Positions 1 to 6,428 of a stretch of DNA of 7,053 bases are shown piece by piece; the stretch's first letter is position 1, and every line of letters starts with the position of its first letter. The stretch spans positions 1 through 7,053 of the forward strand of contig CADCUU010000108.1 of NCBI GenBank assembly GCA_902805995.1. The letters run 5' to 3'. The stretch comes from an uncultured Rubellimicrobium sp. Lineage in GTDB: Bacteria > Pseudomonadota > Alphaproteobacteria > Rhodobacterales > Rhodobacteraceae. The position numbers were made by a program, and so were the translations under genes. A model generated the notes under the pieces. That model had not been told where the DNA came from. It saw nothing but the letters and a program-made list of their open reading frames with translations, and did no database searches.

Positions 1-496
1 CGGGACCTTCTGGCACGAGGATCCGATCCGCATGGACTCCCTCTCGGACCTGCGCCGCTATGCCGAAGCGTCCGAAGCCCCGATCTGCGCCTCCGAGACG
101 CTGGGATCGCGCTGGGCCTTCCGCGACCTTCTGGAAACCGGGGCGGCCGGCGTCGTCATGCTGGACCTGAGCTGGTGCGGCGGCCTGTCAGAGGCGCGCA
201 AGATCGCGGCCATGGCTGAAGCCTGGCACCTGCCGATTGCGCCCCATGACTGCACAGGCCCGGTGGTGCTGGCCGCCTCCACGCATCTGTCGCTGAACGC
301 GCCCAACGCGCTGGTGCAAGAAAGCGTCCGGGCCTTTTACCGGACCTGGTACCGCGACCTCGTCACCGCCCTTCCTGAGGTGAAGGGCGGCATGATCACG
401 GTGCCGCCGGGGCCGGGACTGGGGCTCGCGCTCCACCCTGACCTCGACCGCGCCTTTACTACGAGCCGACGCAGATCGGACGCCACGACCATCTAA
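1..496 (+). CDS. Enolase-superfamily sugar-acid dehydratase (mandelate racemase subgroup), 3' part
   Basis: C-terminal part of a mandelate racemase/muconate lactonizing enzyme family protein. The frame is open from base 2, so the 5' end lies outside the window; the ATG at 32 is internal. Such enzymes abstract the alpha proton of a sugar acid and usually eliminate water to give a 2-keto-3-deoxy acid in the cytoplasm. Visible barrel elements: the E-D-P metal-ligand motif (Glu at 17-19), a second Glu in A-S-E-T-L (95-97), Asp in L-D-L-S (164-166), the general-base His in A-P-H-D (245-247) and the Glu in V-Q-E-S (320-322). The Asp/His pair plus the late Glu fit the mandelate racemase subgroup, including galactonate- and fuconate-type dehydratases. 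The first metal Asp and the N-terminal capping domain are not visible. The 29-nt gap to the binding-protein gene suggests co-transcription. Family assignment is strong; the substrate is unknown. Confidence 0.88.
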   Translation, partial: GTFWHEDPIRMDSLSDLRRYAEASEAPICASETLGSRWAFRDLLETGAAGVVMLDLSWCGGLSEARKIAAMAEAWHLPIAPHDCTGPVVLAASTHLSLNAPNALVQESVRAFYRTWYRDLVTALPEVKGGMITVPPGPGLGLALHPDLDRAFTTSRRRSDATTI

Positions 497-512
497 CCAA
501 CAGGTTCAACAT

Positions 513-520
513 GGGGAGGA
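513..520 (+). promoter_or_regulatory. Ribosome binding site deciding the binding-protein start
   Basis: GGGGAGGA lies 5 nt before the ATG at 526. An in-frame ATG at 511 overlaps this site and has no comparable Shine-Dalgarno sequence of its own. The ATG at 526 also gives a clean signal peptide, so 526 is preferred. Confidence 0.75.
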
Positions 521-525
521 ACCAC

Positions 526-1512
526 ATGAGACTGACGAAATCCACCGCGCTCGTTGCGGCGCTGCTGATGGGGGTGTCCGGAGCGGCGAGGGCGCAGGAC
601 GCCGAGCCGCTCGACATCGTGTTCACGGTGCATTCGGGTGCGTCCAATACCTTCTGGCAGGCTGTCCAGAAGGGCTATGAGGACGCCTGCGACAAGGTCG
701 GCGCGACTTGCCAGATGGTCTATGTCCAGACCGACGGCTCCGTCCAAGAGCAGGTCGCGAACATGGAGGCGGCGCTTTCCCGCTCCCCAGACGCGCTCGT
801 CACCTCCATCGTGGACAACACTGCCTTCGACGACGTGATCCAGCGCGCTCGCGACGCGGGCATCATCGTGATCGCCTCCAACGTCGACGATCTCGAGGGC
901 GCGGCCGGCAACGCCCGGCAGGCCTTCATCGGCCAGGGCTTCGTTCCGGCCGGCTACAGCCTCGCCCAAGCGCAGTCCGAGAACTTCCCGACCGAAGGAC
1001 CGCTCCACGTCCTCGTGGGCGTCTCCGGGCCCGGCCAGAACTGGTCCGAGCAGCGCGCGCTCGGCGTCACCAACTTCCTCGACGAATACATCGCTGCCAA
1101 CCCCAATCGCGAGATCACCTACGAGCGGATCGATTCCGGCCTGGACCTCGCCACCGTGTCCGACCGCGTCGGCGCCTACCTCGCCGCCAACCCCAACACC
1201 AACGCCTACTTTGATACCGGCTTTTGGCACGCCGGCGTGGCCCGGGTGCTCGCCGACCGCAGCATCCCGCCGGGGCAGGTCCTGCTCGGCGGCTTCGACC
1301 TCGTTCCCGAGGTCATTGATCAGATGGAGGCCGGCTACATCCAGGTCCAGGTCGACCAGCAGCCATACATGCAAGGCTTCATGCCCGTCATGCAGGTCTA
1401 CCTGTCGAAGACCGTGGGCCTTGCCCCGTCAGATATCGACACCGGGCAGGGCATCGTGACCCCCGACATGGCCCCGGCCATTAAGGAGCTGTCAGCGCAA
1501 GGCGTGCGCTGA
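526..1512 (+). CDS. Sugar ABC transporter periplasmic binding protein
   Basis: Periplasmic substrate-binding protein of the ribose/fructose/rhizopine-type class (Peripla_BP_4 fold), 328 aa from the ATG at 526. It captures a sugar or sugar-like ligand and delivers it to the permease encoded next. Residues 1-23 form a typical signal peptide: R3 and K5, a hydrophobic core, then A-R-A before Q24. No lipobox is seen. The mature protein starts with an I-V-F-T-V strand and the S-N-T-F-W-Q-A-V element (40-47), where an aromatic pair normally stacks on the sugar ring. Q-N-W-S-E-Q-R (171-177), G-G-F-D (255-258) and Q-Q-P-Y-M-Q-G (278-284) sit where this family contacts ligand or hinge. Length is normal. 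Two cysteines, C55 and C62, could form a small disulphide. The rhizopine binding protein MocB belongs to the same broad class, but the ligand cannot be read from sequence. Confidence 0.92.
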   Translation: MRLTKSTALVAALLMGVSGAARAQDAEPLDIVFTVHSGASNTFWQAVQKGYEDACDKVGATCQMVYVQTDGSVQEQVANMEAALSRSPDALVTSIVDNTAFDDVIQRARDAGIIVIASNVDDLEGAAGNARQAFIGQGFVPAGYSLAQAQSENFPTEGPLHVLVGVSGPGQNWSEQRALGVTNFLDEYIAANPNREITYERIDSGLDLATVSDRVGAYLAANPNTNAYFDTGFWHAGVARVLADRSIPPGQVLLGGFDLVPEVIDQMEAGYIQVQVDQQPYMQGFMPVMQVYLSKTVGLAPSDIDTGQGIVTPDMAPAIKELSAQGVR

Positions 1513-1525
1513 TCCACCCTCATCC

Positions 1526-1557
1526 GCCCCGGCGCGGTCCTCTGCCCGCGTCGGGGC
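1526..1557 (+). promoter_or_regulatory. Strong hairpin between binding-protein and permease genes
   Basis: Two 12-nt arms (1526-1537 and 1546-1557) pair fully, with one G-U pair, around an 8-nt loop (1538-1545). The structure starts 14 nt after the binding-protein stop and ends 10 nt before the permease Shine-Dalgarno sequence. No run of T follows, so it is not a classic intrinsic terminator. In ABC operons such hairpins often protect the upstream mRNA from 3' exonucleases, so the binding protein is made in excess of the membrane parts. The pairing is visible in the sequence; that function is inferred. Confidence 0.6.
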
Positions 1558-1567
1558 TTCCTTGATC

Positions 1568-1573
1568 CGGAGG
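1568..1573 (+). promoter_or_regulatory. Ribosome binding site deciding the permease GTG start
   Basis: CGGAGG ends 6 nt before the GTG at 1580. A TTG in the same frame at 1562 lies upstream of this site, so its use would place the Shine-Dalgarno sequence inside the gene. GTG 1580 is therefore the better start. Confidence 0.7.
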
Positions 1574-1579
1574 CCCCCC

Positions 1580-2626
1580 GTGACCCAGATCGACGACCCC
1601 GCCGCCGGCGAACCGGCCCGGTCAGCCGTGGCCAAGCCCCGCGGCTCGCGCCGGCTCCTCAAGCTCGCACTCCAGAAGCCCGAACTCGCCGCCGCGCTGC
1701 TCCTTGTGCTTCTCGTCATCTTCTTTCAGGTCCGCTCCGACAACGTGTTCCTGAGCTACGACAATCTCCGCGGTATTCTGGGCCTCTTCCCCGAGGTGGC
1801 GCTCGTCGCGGTGGGTGTGACGCTCCTGATGATCTGCGGGGAGTTCGACCTTTCCGTGGGCTCGGTCTTCGCCCTGATGCCGATGACTATGGCTGTTCTG
1901 ATGACCGGCGGCTGGCCTTTTTGGGCGGCGGTAGGTGTCGGCCTTCTCGTCTGCGCGGTCATTGGCTTCGTGAATGGCTTCGTCACGATCCGCTTTGATA
2001 TCCCGTCCTTCATCACCACGCTCGGCATGATGTTCATGGCGCGCTCGCTCACCGTGGTGGTCTCGGGCGGCTTCCCGCCCCGGCTCGACATGGCGCTCAT
2101 CCCCGAGCACCTCTTTGTCGCCTATCTCCCCTGGTTCCCCCTGATCCGGGCCTCGGTTCTCTGGTTCTTGGCTATCGCCATCATCGTCGGGCTGCTCCTT
2201 GGCAAGACCAACTTCGGCAACTGGGTCCGGGCCACGGGCGGCTTCCTTCCGGCCGCGCAGGCCATGGGCATCCCGACCGCGCGAGTGAAGCTCGCCTGCT
2301 TCATGATCTGCTCGCTGCTGGCTGGTCTCGCGGGGATGATCCAGGTCCTGCGGCTGGGCTCGCCGCTACCTTCGCTCGGCATGGGGATGGAGTTGCAGGC
2401 CGTCGCCGCCGCCGTGATCGGAGGCACCTCGCTTATGGGCGGGATCGGCTCCATCGTGGGCGGCATCATCGGCGCCCTGCTGATCCGCGCGATCGACAAC
2501 GGCATGGTCATGTCTCAGGTCAACTCGAACTGGTTCCAGTTCGCAGTTGGGGCACTGACGATCCTCGCGGTGGTCGGCAATTCCTGGCTCCGCAAGCGCG
2601 GTCGCTCGATGAAGGTGGAGACCTGA
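1580..2626 (+). CDS. Sugar ABC transporter permease (CUT2 type)
   Basis: Inner-membrane permease of the RbsC/XylH/FrcC family (BPD_transp_2), 348 aa from the GTG at 1580. A polar, basic N-terminal tail of about 33 residues precedes several hydrophobic segments, starting with residues 35-50 (A-A-A-L-L-L-V-L-L-V-I-F-F). Family hallmarks are present: G-E-F-D-L-S-V-G-S at 87-95, the cytoplasmic coupling stretch around G-N-W-V-R-A-T-G-G and A-Q-A-M-G-I-P (213-232) that docks on the ATPase, and A-A-A-V-I-G-G-T-S-L-M-G-G-I-G-S (276-291) followed by a Gly-rich membrane helix. The more usual form of the first motif has G-G-I-D rather than G-E-F-D. Two copies would form the pore with two copies of the ATPase. 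The stop is one base from the ATPase ATG, so translation is probably coupled. Length is normal and nothing appears broken. Confidence 0.93.
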   Translation: MTQIDDPAAGEPARSAVAKPRGSRRLLKLALQKPELAAALLLVLLVIFFQVRSDNVFLSYDNLRGILGLFPEVALVAVGVTLLMICGEFDLSVGSVFALMPMTMAVLMTGGWPFWAAVGVGLLVCAVIGFVNGFVTIRFDIPSFITTLGMMFMARSLTVVVSGGFPPRLDMALIPEHLFVAYLPWFPLIRASVLWFLAIAIIVGLLLGKTNFGNWVRATGGFLPAAQAMGIPTARVKLACFMICSLLAGLAGMIQVLRLGSPLPSLGMGMELQAVAAAVIGGTSLMGGIGSIVGGIIGALLIRAIDNGMVMSQVNSNWFQFAVGALTILAVVGNSWLRKRGRSMKVET

Positions 2627-2627
2627 C

Positions 2628-3392
2628 ATGGATGGCAACTTCGACCCCCGCCCCGCGGACCAGGGCGACAGGATCATCTCGGTCCGCAACCTCCACAAAT
2701 GGTATTCCGGCGTTCACGCGCTCAAGGGCGTCAGCCTCGACTTCGCGAGGGGCCAGTCGGTGGGTCTCGTGGGAGACAACGGCGCGGGCAAGTCCACCCT
2801 GATCTCAATCCTTTCGGGCCTTGTGCGCCCCGACGATGGGGAGGTCATGGTGGAAGGTCGCCCTGTCTCCATGCGCAATCCCAAGGACGCGATGGAGCTC
2901 GGGATCGAGACGATCTACCAGTACAACTCCATGGTCCCGATCATGACCATCGCGCGCAACGTCTTCATCGGACGCGAGCCGCTGAAGTGGTCGCTGGGCG
3001 GGTTCGGTTGGCTGGATGAAAAGCGCATGCGCGAGGACTCGGTCCGCGCCATTGCCGACGTGGACCTCCATCTCCGCTCGCCCGACGCGCTGGTGGGGGA
3101 GCTGTCGGGCGGGCAGAAACAGGGCGTAGCCATCGCGCGCGCCATGCACTTCAAGTCCAAGGTGATGATCCTGGACGAGCCGACGAACCACCTGTCGGTC
3201 AAGGAGACGACCAAGGTCATCGGCTTTGTCCGCTCGCTCAAGGAGCAGGGCGTGACTGCGATCTTCATCAGCCACAACATGCACCACGTCTTCGCCTGCT
3301 GCGACCGGATCGTGGCCATGGCTCTGGGGCAGGTCGTGCTCGACAAGCCGGTCGGCGAGACCTCGATCGACGAGGTCCATTCGGTGCTGTGA
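2628..3392 (+). CDS. Sugar ABC transporter ATP-binding protein, single nucleotide-binding domain
   Basis: Cytoplasmic ATPase that powers the importer, 254 aa. Motifs in order: Walker A G-D-N-G-A-G-K-S-T (49-57), Q-loop Gln at 98 (I-Y-Q-Y-N), ABC signature L-S-G-G-Q (159-163), Walker B V-M-I-L-D-E-P-T (179-186, catalytic E184), and the switch His at 216 (I-S-H-N). Most CUT2 ATPases (RbsA, XylG, MglA) are about 500 aa with two fused domains. This one has a single domain, like FrcA of the rhizobial fructose importer, and so should act as a homodimer. The D-loop reads N-H-L-S-V-K-E. A Shine-Dalgarno-like AGGTGGAG lies in the last codons of the permease gene. All catalytic residues are intact. FrcA-like describes the architecture; fructose is not claimed as substrate. 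Confidence 0.93.
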   Translation: MDGNFDPRPADQGDRIISVRNLHKWYSGVHALKGVSLDFARGQSVGLVGDNGAGKSTLISILSGLVRPDDGEVMVEGRPVSMRNPKDAMELGIETIYQYNSMVPIMTIARNVFIGREPLKWSLGGFGWLDEKRMREDSVRAIADVDLHLRSPDALVGELSGGQKQGVAIARAMHFKSKVMILDEPTNHLSVKETTKVIGFVRSLKEQGVTAIFISHNMHHVFACCDRIVAMALGQVVLDKPVGETSIDEVHSVL

Positions 3393-3405
3393 AGACGTTC
3401 GCGGG

Positions 3406-4110
3406 ATGAGGCTGGACGGGCGACATGCGCTGATCACGGGAGGCTTGGGCACCATTGGCCGGGCCATTGCGGCGGCGTTCCGCGAAGCGGGGGCGCGGGT
3501 GACGCTTCTCGACCGGCCAGAGATGGAGCCGCCCGAGAGCTATGGATGGTTGCCTGCCGACCTCCGCGACCCCAAGGCCGCGGAGGGGGCGGTGGGAACA
3601 GCGGGACCCTTCGACATCCTTGTGAACAATGCGGCGCTCATTCTTAACAAGCCGCACGAGGCGTTTACGCTGGAAGAGTACGAGGAGCAGATTCGGGTGA
3701 ACTCCACAGCGGCCTTTGCCCTCGCGCGCGCGGTGGCCCCGGCCATGAAGGCACAAGGCTGGGGGCGTATCCTGAACCTTTCCTCACTCACCCTGAACGG
3801 CCAGTGGGACGGCTATGTGCCTTACGTCGCTTCCAAGGGGGCGCTTCTCGGGCTGACCAAGGGGCTCGCCCGCGAGTTGGGGCCGCATGGCATCACCGTA
3901 AACGCCATTGCTCCGGGTGCAGTGGTATCGGAGGCGGAGCGCCGCGTATTTGCCGGTCGGCTGGAGGCTTACGAAGCCTGGGTGCTTGAGCACCAGTCAC
4001 TCAAGCGGCGGATCCGGCCCGAAGACGTGGCGGATCTAGCGGTGTTCCTGGCTTCGGACCGGGCCCGGATGATCAGCGGCCAGAACATCCATGTTGATGG
4101 AGGGTGGTAG
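3406..4110 (+). CDS. SDR-family NAD(P)-dependent dehydrogenase, probably of a sugar
   Basis: Classical short-chain dehydrogenase/reductase, 234 aa, cytoplasmic. Visible: the nucleotide-binding motif T-G-G-L-G-T-I-G (11-18); Asp36 at the end of the second strand, which favours NAD over NADP; N-N-A-A (74-77); structural Asn99; catalytic Ser127, Tyr140 and Lys144 (Y-V-A-S-K); P-G (170-171); and the C-terminal I-S-G-Q-N-I-H-V-D-G-G-W typical of tetrameric SDRs. It starts 13 nt after the ATPase stop with only a weak GCGGG upstream, so it may depend on translation of the preceding gene. Lying between a sugar importer and an aldose epimerase, with an aldonate-type dehydratase upstream, it most likely oxidises an aldose at C1 to a lactone. 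It could instead reduce or oxidise a later keto intermediate. The SDR call is firm; the substrate is inference. Confidence 0.9.
   Translation: MRLDGRHALITGGLGTIGRAIAAAFREAGARVTLLDRPEMEPPESYGWLPADLRDPKAAEGAVGTAGPFDILVNNAALILNKPHEAFTLEEYEEQIRVNSTAAFALARAVAPAMKAQGWGRILNLSSLTLNGQWDGYVPYVASKGALLGLTKGLARELGPHGITVNAIAPGAVVSEAERRVFAGRLEAYEAWVLEHQSLKRRIRPEDVADLAVFLASDRARMISGQNIHVDGGW
4099..4104 (+). promoter_or_regulatory. Ribosome binding site inside the SDR gene, deciding the epimerase start
   Basis: GGAGGG, within the last codons of the SDR gene, lies 7 nt before the ATG at 4112. This supports 4112 over the in-frame ATG at 4091, which would overlap the SDR gene by 20 nt and place this site inside the coding sequence. 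Confidence 0.7.
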
Positions 4111-4111
4111 G

Positions 4112-5032
4112 ATGACGCTCCGCCTCCAAGCCGGTGACGCGGTGGCCGAGATCGCCCCAGAGCGGGGTGGCGGGGTGGCGGACATGCACGTGGCCGGCCG
4201 GCCCATGCTTTCCGCCAAGGCGGGGCGACCCAAGGGAAGCCCCTTCGCTTTAGGGATGAACCTTCTCGTGCCCTTCTCCAACCGGATCTCGGGCCCGTTT
4301 CCTTTCGAGGGGCATCAGCATTCGGTGGAGCCCAACCTTGAGGGCGAGTCGTTGCCGATCCATGGGGACGCCTTTCAGCGGCCTTGGACCGTAGAGGATC
4401 AGGCACTCGGACGCGCGACGCTCTGCCTCGTGGAGGGACAGATCGGGCCGTATCTCTACATGGCGCGGGTGAGCTATCGACTGTCTGAGACCGCGCTGGA
4501 GACGATCCTGACCGTCACCAGTCGGGCCGGAGTGCCCCTGCCCTTCGGCCTGGGCTTCCATCCGTGGTTCCCGCGCACCCCCGGCACGCGGCTCTGCTTC
4601 CGCGCGGGCGGACACTGGCCTCAGGACGAGCGGCATCTGCCGTCCACGACAGGGCCGCTGCCCTTGCCCGAAGACTGGCACTTTGGGGTGCCCTCCCCGC
4701 TTCCCGAGAACTGGATCAACACCGCCTTCTCGGACTGGGACTCGGAAGCCGATCTCGAGCAGGACGACACGGCGGTGCCGCTGCGCATCCGTGCGCCCGG
4801 GCTGACGACACTGATCGTCTACTCGCCGCGAGCCGAGCCCCCTTTCGTCTGCTTGGAGCCCGTTTCGCATCCGGTGGACGCCCACAACCTTCCCGGACAG
4901 CCGGGACTCGTCCGCCTTGCGGCGGGGGAGAGCCTGTCCAGCACCCTAACCCTGATCTGGGACCGAGCGTCGGGACCTCCGACGGCAGAGGCCCCGACCA
5001 CGTCGTCCCCTGGTTCTGCTGCACAGCGATGA
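4112..5032 (+). CDS. Aldose 1-epimerase (mutarotase)
   Basis: GalM-family enzyme, 306 aa from the ATG at 4112, which interconverts alpha and beta anomers of an aldose in the cytoplasm. Family residues present: F-S-N-R-I with Asn57/Arg58 for substrate contacts, His84 in L-P-I-H-G, the general-acid His150 in L-G-F-H-P-W-F, and the general-base Glu249 in C-L-E-P-V-S-H. The beta-sandwich seems complete. The last 20 or so residues are rich in Ala, Pro, Ser and Thr and look like a disordered tail. The ATG is one base after the SDR stop, indicating translational coupling. An anomer-specific step nearby, such as a C1 dehydrogenase acting on one anomer, would explain its presence. It also argues that the imported compound is an aldose rather than a cyclitol, although some family members act on phosphorylated or oddly substituted sugars. 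Confidence 0.9.
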   Translation: MTLRLQAGDAVAEIAPERGGGVADMHVAGRPMLSAKAGRPKGSPFALGMNLLVPFSNRISGPFPFEGHQHSVEPNLEGESLPIHGDAFQRPWTVEDQALGRATLCLVEGQIGPYLYMARVSYRLSETALETILTVTSRAGVPLPFGLGFHPWFPRTPGTRLCFRAGGHWPQDERHLPSTTGPLPLPEDWHFGVPSPLPENWINTAFSDWDSEADLEQDDTAVPLRIRAPGLTTLIVYSPRAEPPFVCLEPVSHPVDAHNLPGQPGLVRLAAGESLSSTLTLIWDRASGPPTAEAPTTSSPGSAAQR

Positions 5033-5042
5033 GGCCAAAGCC

Positions 5043-6254
5043 ATGACAATGACGTCCTCCCCCGAGACTCCCGGCGTCGCGTCGGGTCCCGCTTCGCCCC
5101 GCGCCCATCGTCCCCTGTCCGATTATGCGCTGACCGGCGAGGCGTCGCGCCGAGCTGTGGAGATGGGGCTCTCGGCGGCCGAGTGGTACCACACGGAGGT
5201 GCCGCGCAAGGCCATGAAGGAGCTGATGCAGCGCCACGACGGGCCAGCGTTGCGCGATACGATCCTGTGGGCCGTGCTCCATGTGATCTTCGCCGCCGGA
5301 GGCATCTACTTCTGGGGAACGTGGTGGTGCGTGCCCTTCTGGATCGCGTACGGAGTCCTCTATGGCTCGGCCTGCGATAGTCGCTGGCACGAATGCGGCC
5401 ACGGGACCGCGTTCAAAACGGGCTGGATGAACGACGTGGTCTACCAGATCGCCTCGTTCCAGGTGATCCGCAATCCAGTCAATTGGCGCTGGTCGCATGT
5501 GCGCCATCACACCGACACCTACATCGTGGGCCGCGACGCCGAGATCGCTTGGATGCATCCGGTCAAGCTCACCCTCAAGGCGCTGGCCTATGTCGGCATC
5601 GTGGACGCCTGGGCCTCGATCAAGGTGATCGTCCGCAACGCCATGGGCAACCTGTCGGCCGAGGAGAAGGACTACATCCCTCAAAGCGAGTGGCCGAAGG
5701 CAGTCTTCGTGGCCCGCGTCCATGTGACGATCTATGCAGTGACGGCGCTCGTCTCGCTCGGGATGCTCGTCTCGGGCCTGGGCTGGCGCTCGCTCATTCC
5801 GTGGATGCTGATTGGCTTGCCCCGCGTCTACGGCTGCTGGCACATGGTGCTGACCGGCATGCTCCAGCACGGGGGCCTGGCCGAGGACGTGCTGGACCAC
5901 CGGCTGAACACCCGGACCGTCTACATGAACCCGATCTCACGCTGGATCTACTGGAACATGAACTACCACGTGGAGCACCATATGTTCCCCATGGTCCCCT
6001 ACCACGCGCTGCCGCGGCTACATGAGATGATCAAGCACGACCTGCCCGCGCCGAACACCTCGATGTGGGACGGCTACCGGGAGATGGTCCGGGCCGTGAT
6101 GCGCCAGCGCCGGGAGCCGGGCTACTATCACCACCGGGAGCTTCCGCCCACCGCTCGCCCCTACAATCAGGAATTCCATGATGCGCGGTCGGTGCCCGAA
6201 CGGGACGGCGACTTCGCCGGCGCGAGTATGGATGCGATCCGGGAGGGGGCGTAA
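5043..6254 (+). CDS. MocD-like membrane di-iron oxygenase (fatty-acid-desaturase superfamily)
   Basis: Integral membrane non-haem di-iron enzyme, 403 aa. Three histidine boxes are complete: H-E-C-G-H (116-120), H-V-R-H-H (152-156) and H-V-E-H-H (309-313), with an extra Q-H-G-G (275-278) before the last. Hydrophobic segments lie near 72-92, 96-112, 221-245 and 250-270. The overall pattern matches the rhizopine-oxygenase (MocD) branch better than lipid desaturases. MocD is proposed to work with the Rieske ferredoxin MocE and reductase MocF to remove the O-methyl group of 3-O-methyl-scyllo-inosamine. A GAGG 8 nt before the ATG overlaps the epimerase stop, and a stump of a mocE-type gene follows, supporting the MocD reading. 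In this operon it may hydroxylate or demethylate the imported sugar. A lipid desaturase is the main alternative. The second ATG at 5049 is also possible as start. Confidence 0.82.
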   Translation: MTMTSSPETPGVASGPASPRAHRPLSDYALTGEASRRAVEMGLSAAEWYHTEVPRKAMKELMQRHDGPALRDTILWAVLHVIFAAGGIYFWGTWWCVPFWIAYGVLYGSACDSRWHECGHGTAFKTGWMNDVVYQIASFQVIRNPVNWRWSHVRHHTDTYIVGRDAEIAWMHPVKLTLKALAYVGIVDAWASIKVIVRNAMGNLSAEEKDYIPQSEWPKAVFVARVHVTIYAVTALVSLGMLVSGLGWRSLIPWMLIGLPRVYGCWHMVLTGMLQHGGLAEDVLDHRLNTRTVYMNPISRWIYWNMNYHVEHHMFPMVPYHALPRLHEMIKHDLPAPNTSMWDGYREMVRAVMRQRREPGYYHHRELPPTARPYNQEFHDARSVPERDGDFAGASMDAIREGA

Positions 6255-6268
6255 CAGCATGGCATAGG

Positions 6269-6310
6269 CCCTGCGCCGCAGGGACGGCCGCTTGCGCGGG
6301 CGGCCATCCC
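6269..6310 (+). promoter_or_regulatory. Overlapping, mutually exclusive hairpins after the oxygenase gene
   Basis: A 6-bp stem (6269-6274 with 6278-6283, 3-nt loop) shares bases 6281-6283 with a second stem of 11 positions (6281-6291 with 6300-6310, one C-A mismatch, 8-nt loop). Only one can form fully at a time. Together they fill most of the start of the gap before the ferredoxin stump. Either could stabilise the upstream mRNA or slow polymerase. Pairing is visible; function is not shown. Confidence 0.4.
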
Positions 6311-6317
6311 GACATCG

Positions 6318-6336
6318 GACCGCTCCGGTCATTTTT
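6318..6336 (+). terminator. Weak intrinsic-terminator-like stem with T run
   Basis: GACCG (6318-6322) pairs with CGGTC (6326-6330) around a CTC loop, followed by A and then five T (6332-6336). The stem is only 5 bp, short for an efficient terminator. It lies ahead of the ferredoxin stump, so originally it could only have been partial or an attenuator. It could now serve as the operon end. Confidence 0.35.
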
Positions 6337-6356
6337 AGCCTTCACTGAACGGAAAC

Positions 6357-6361
6357 AAGGA
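6357..6361 (+). promoter_or_regulatory. Ribosome binding site of the truncated ferredoxin gene
   Basis: AAGGA lies 4 nt before the ATG at 6366. A preserved initiation site supports this having been a real gene start rather than a chance 20-codon frame. Confidence 0.5.
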
Positions 6362-6365
6362 CTCC

Positions 6366-6428
6366 ATGCCCTGGATCGACGCCTGCGCGGCCGACGAGAT
6401 CGATAGGGAGGAGGTAATGCGCTGGTGA
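6366..6428 (+). pseudogene. Truncated mocE-type Rieske ferredoxin gene (N-terminal stump)
   Basis: The frame gives 20 residues and then TGA (6426-6428). It begins M-P-W-I-D-A-C-A-A-D-E-I-D, which I recognise from memory as the N-terminus of MocE-type Rieske ferredoxins, whose next residues are typically acidic, then V-I-R-F-D-H. Here it continues R-E-E-V-M-R-W and stops. A full protein would be about 100 aa with two C-x-H / C-x-x-H iron-sulphur motifs; none is encoded in any + frame up to 6604. A ribosome binding site is intact, and the position right after a MocD-type oxygenase is where mocE is expected. Loss is therefore by truncation, not a simple frameshift. The breakpoint lies between about 6404 and 6425, where a transposase-like sequence begins on the other strand. 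The match is short, so a chance small frame is not excluded. Confidence 0.65.

Noticed and set aside
511..525. Earlier in-frame ATG at 511 as start of the binding protein.
   Set aside because: It overlaps the Shine-Dalgarno sequence of the ATG at 526 and would add five residues before a normal signal peptide.
493..1374. Minus-strand open frame of 293 codons opposite the binding-protein gene.
   Set aside because: It mirrors the codon pattern of the + strand gene and shows no family motif; the + strand gene has a signal peptide and family motifs.
4091..4111. Earlier in-frame ATG at 4091 as start of the aldose epimerase.
   Set aside because: It overlaps the SDR gene by 20 nt and places the good GGAGGG site inside the coding region; 4112 fits better.
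4716..5900. Long minus-strand open frame of 394 codons opposite the epimerase and oxygenase genes.
   Set aside because: Its protein is compositionally odd (rich in Arg, His, Gly, Asp, Pro), has no recognisable domain, and lies opposite two well-supported genes; it is a high-GC shadow frame.
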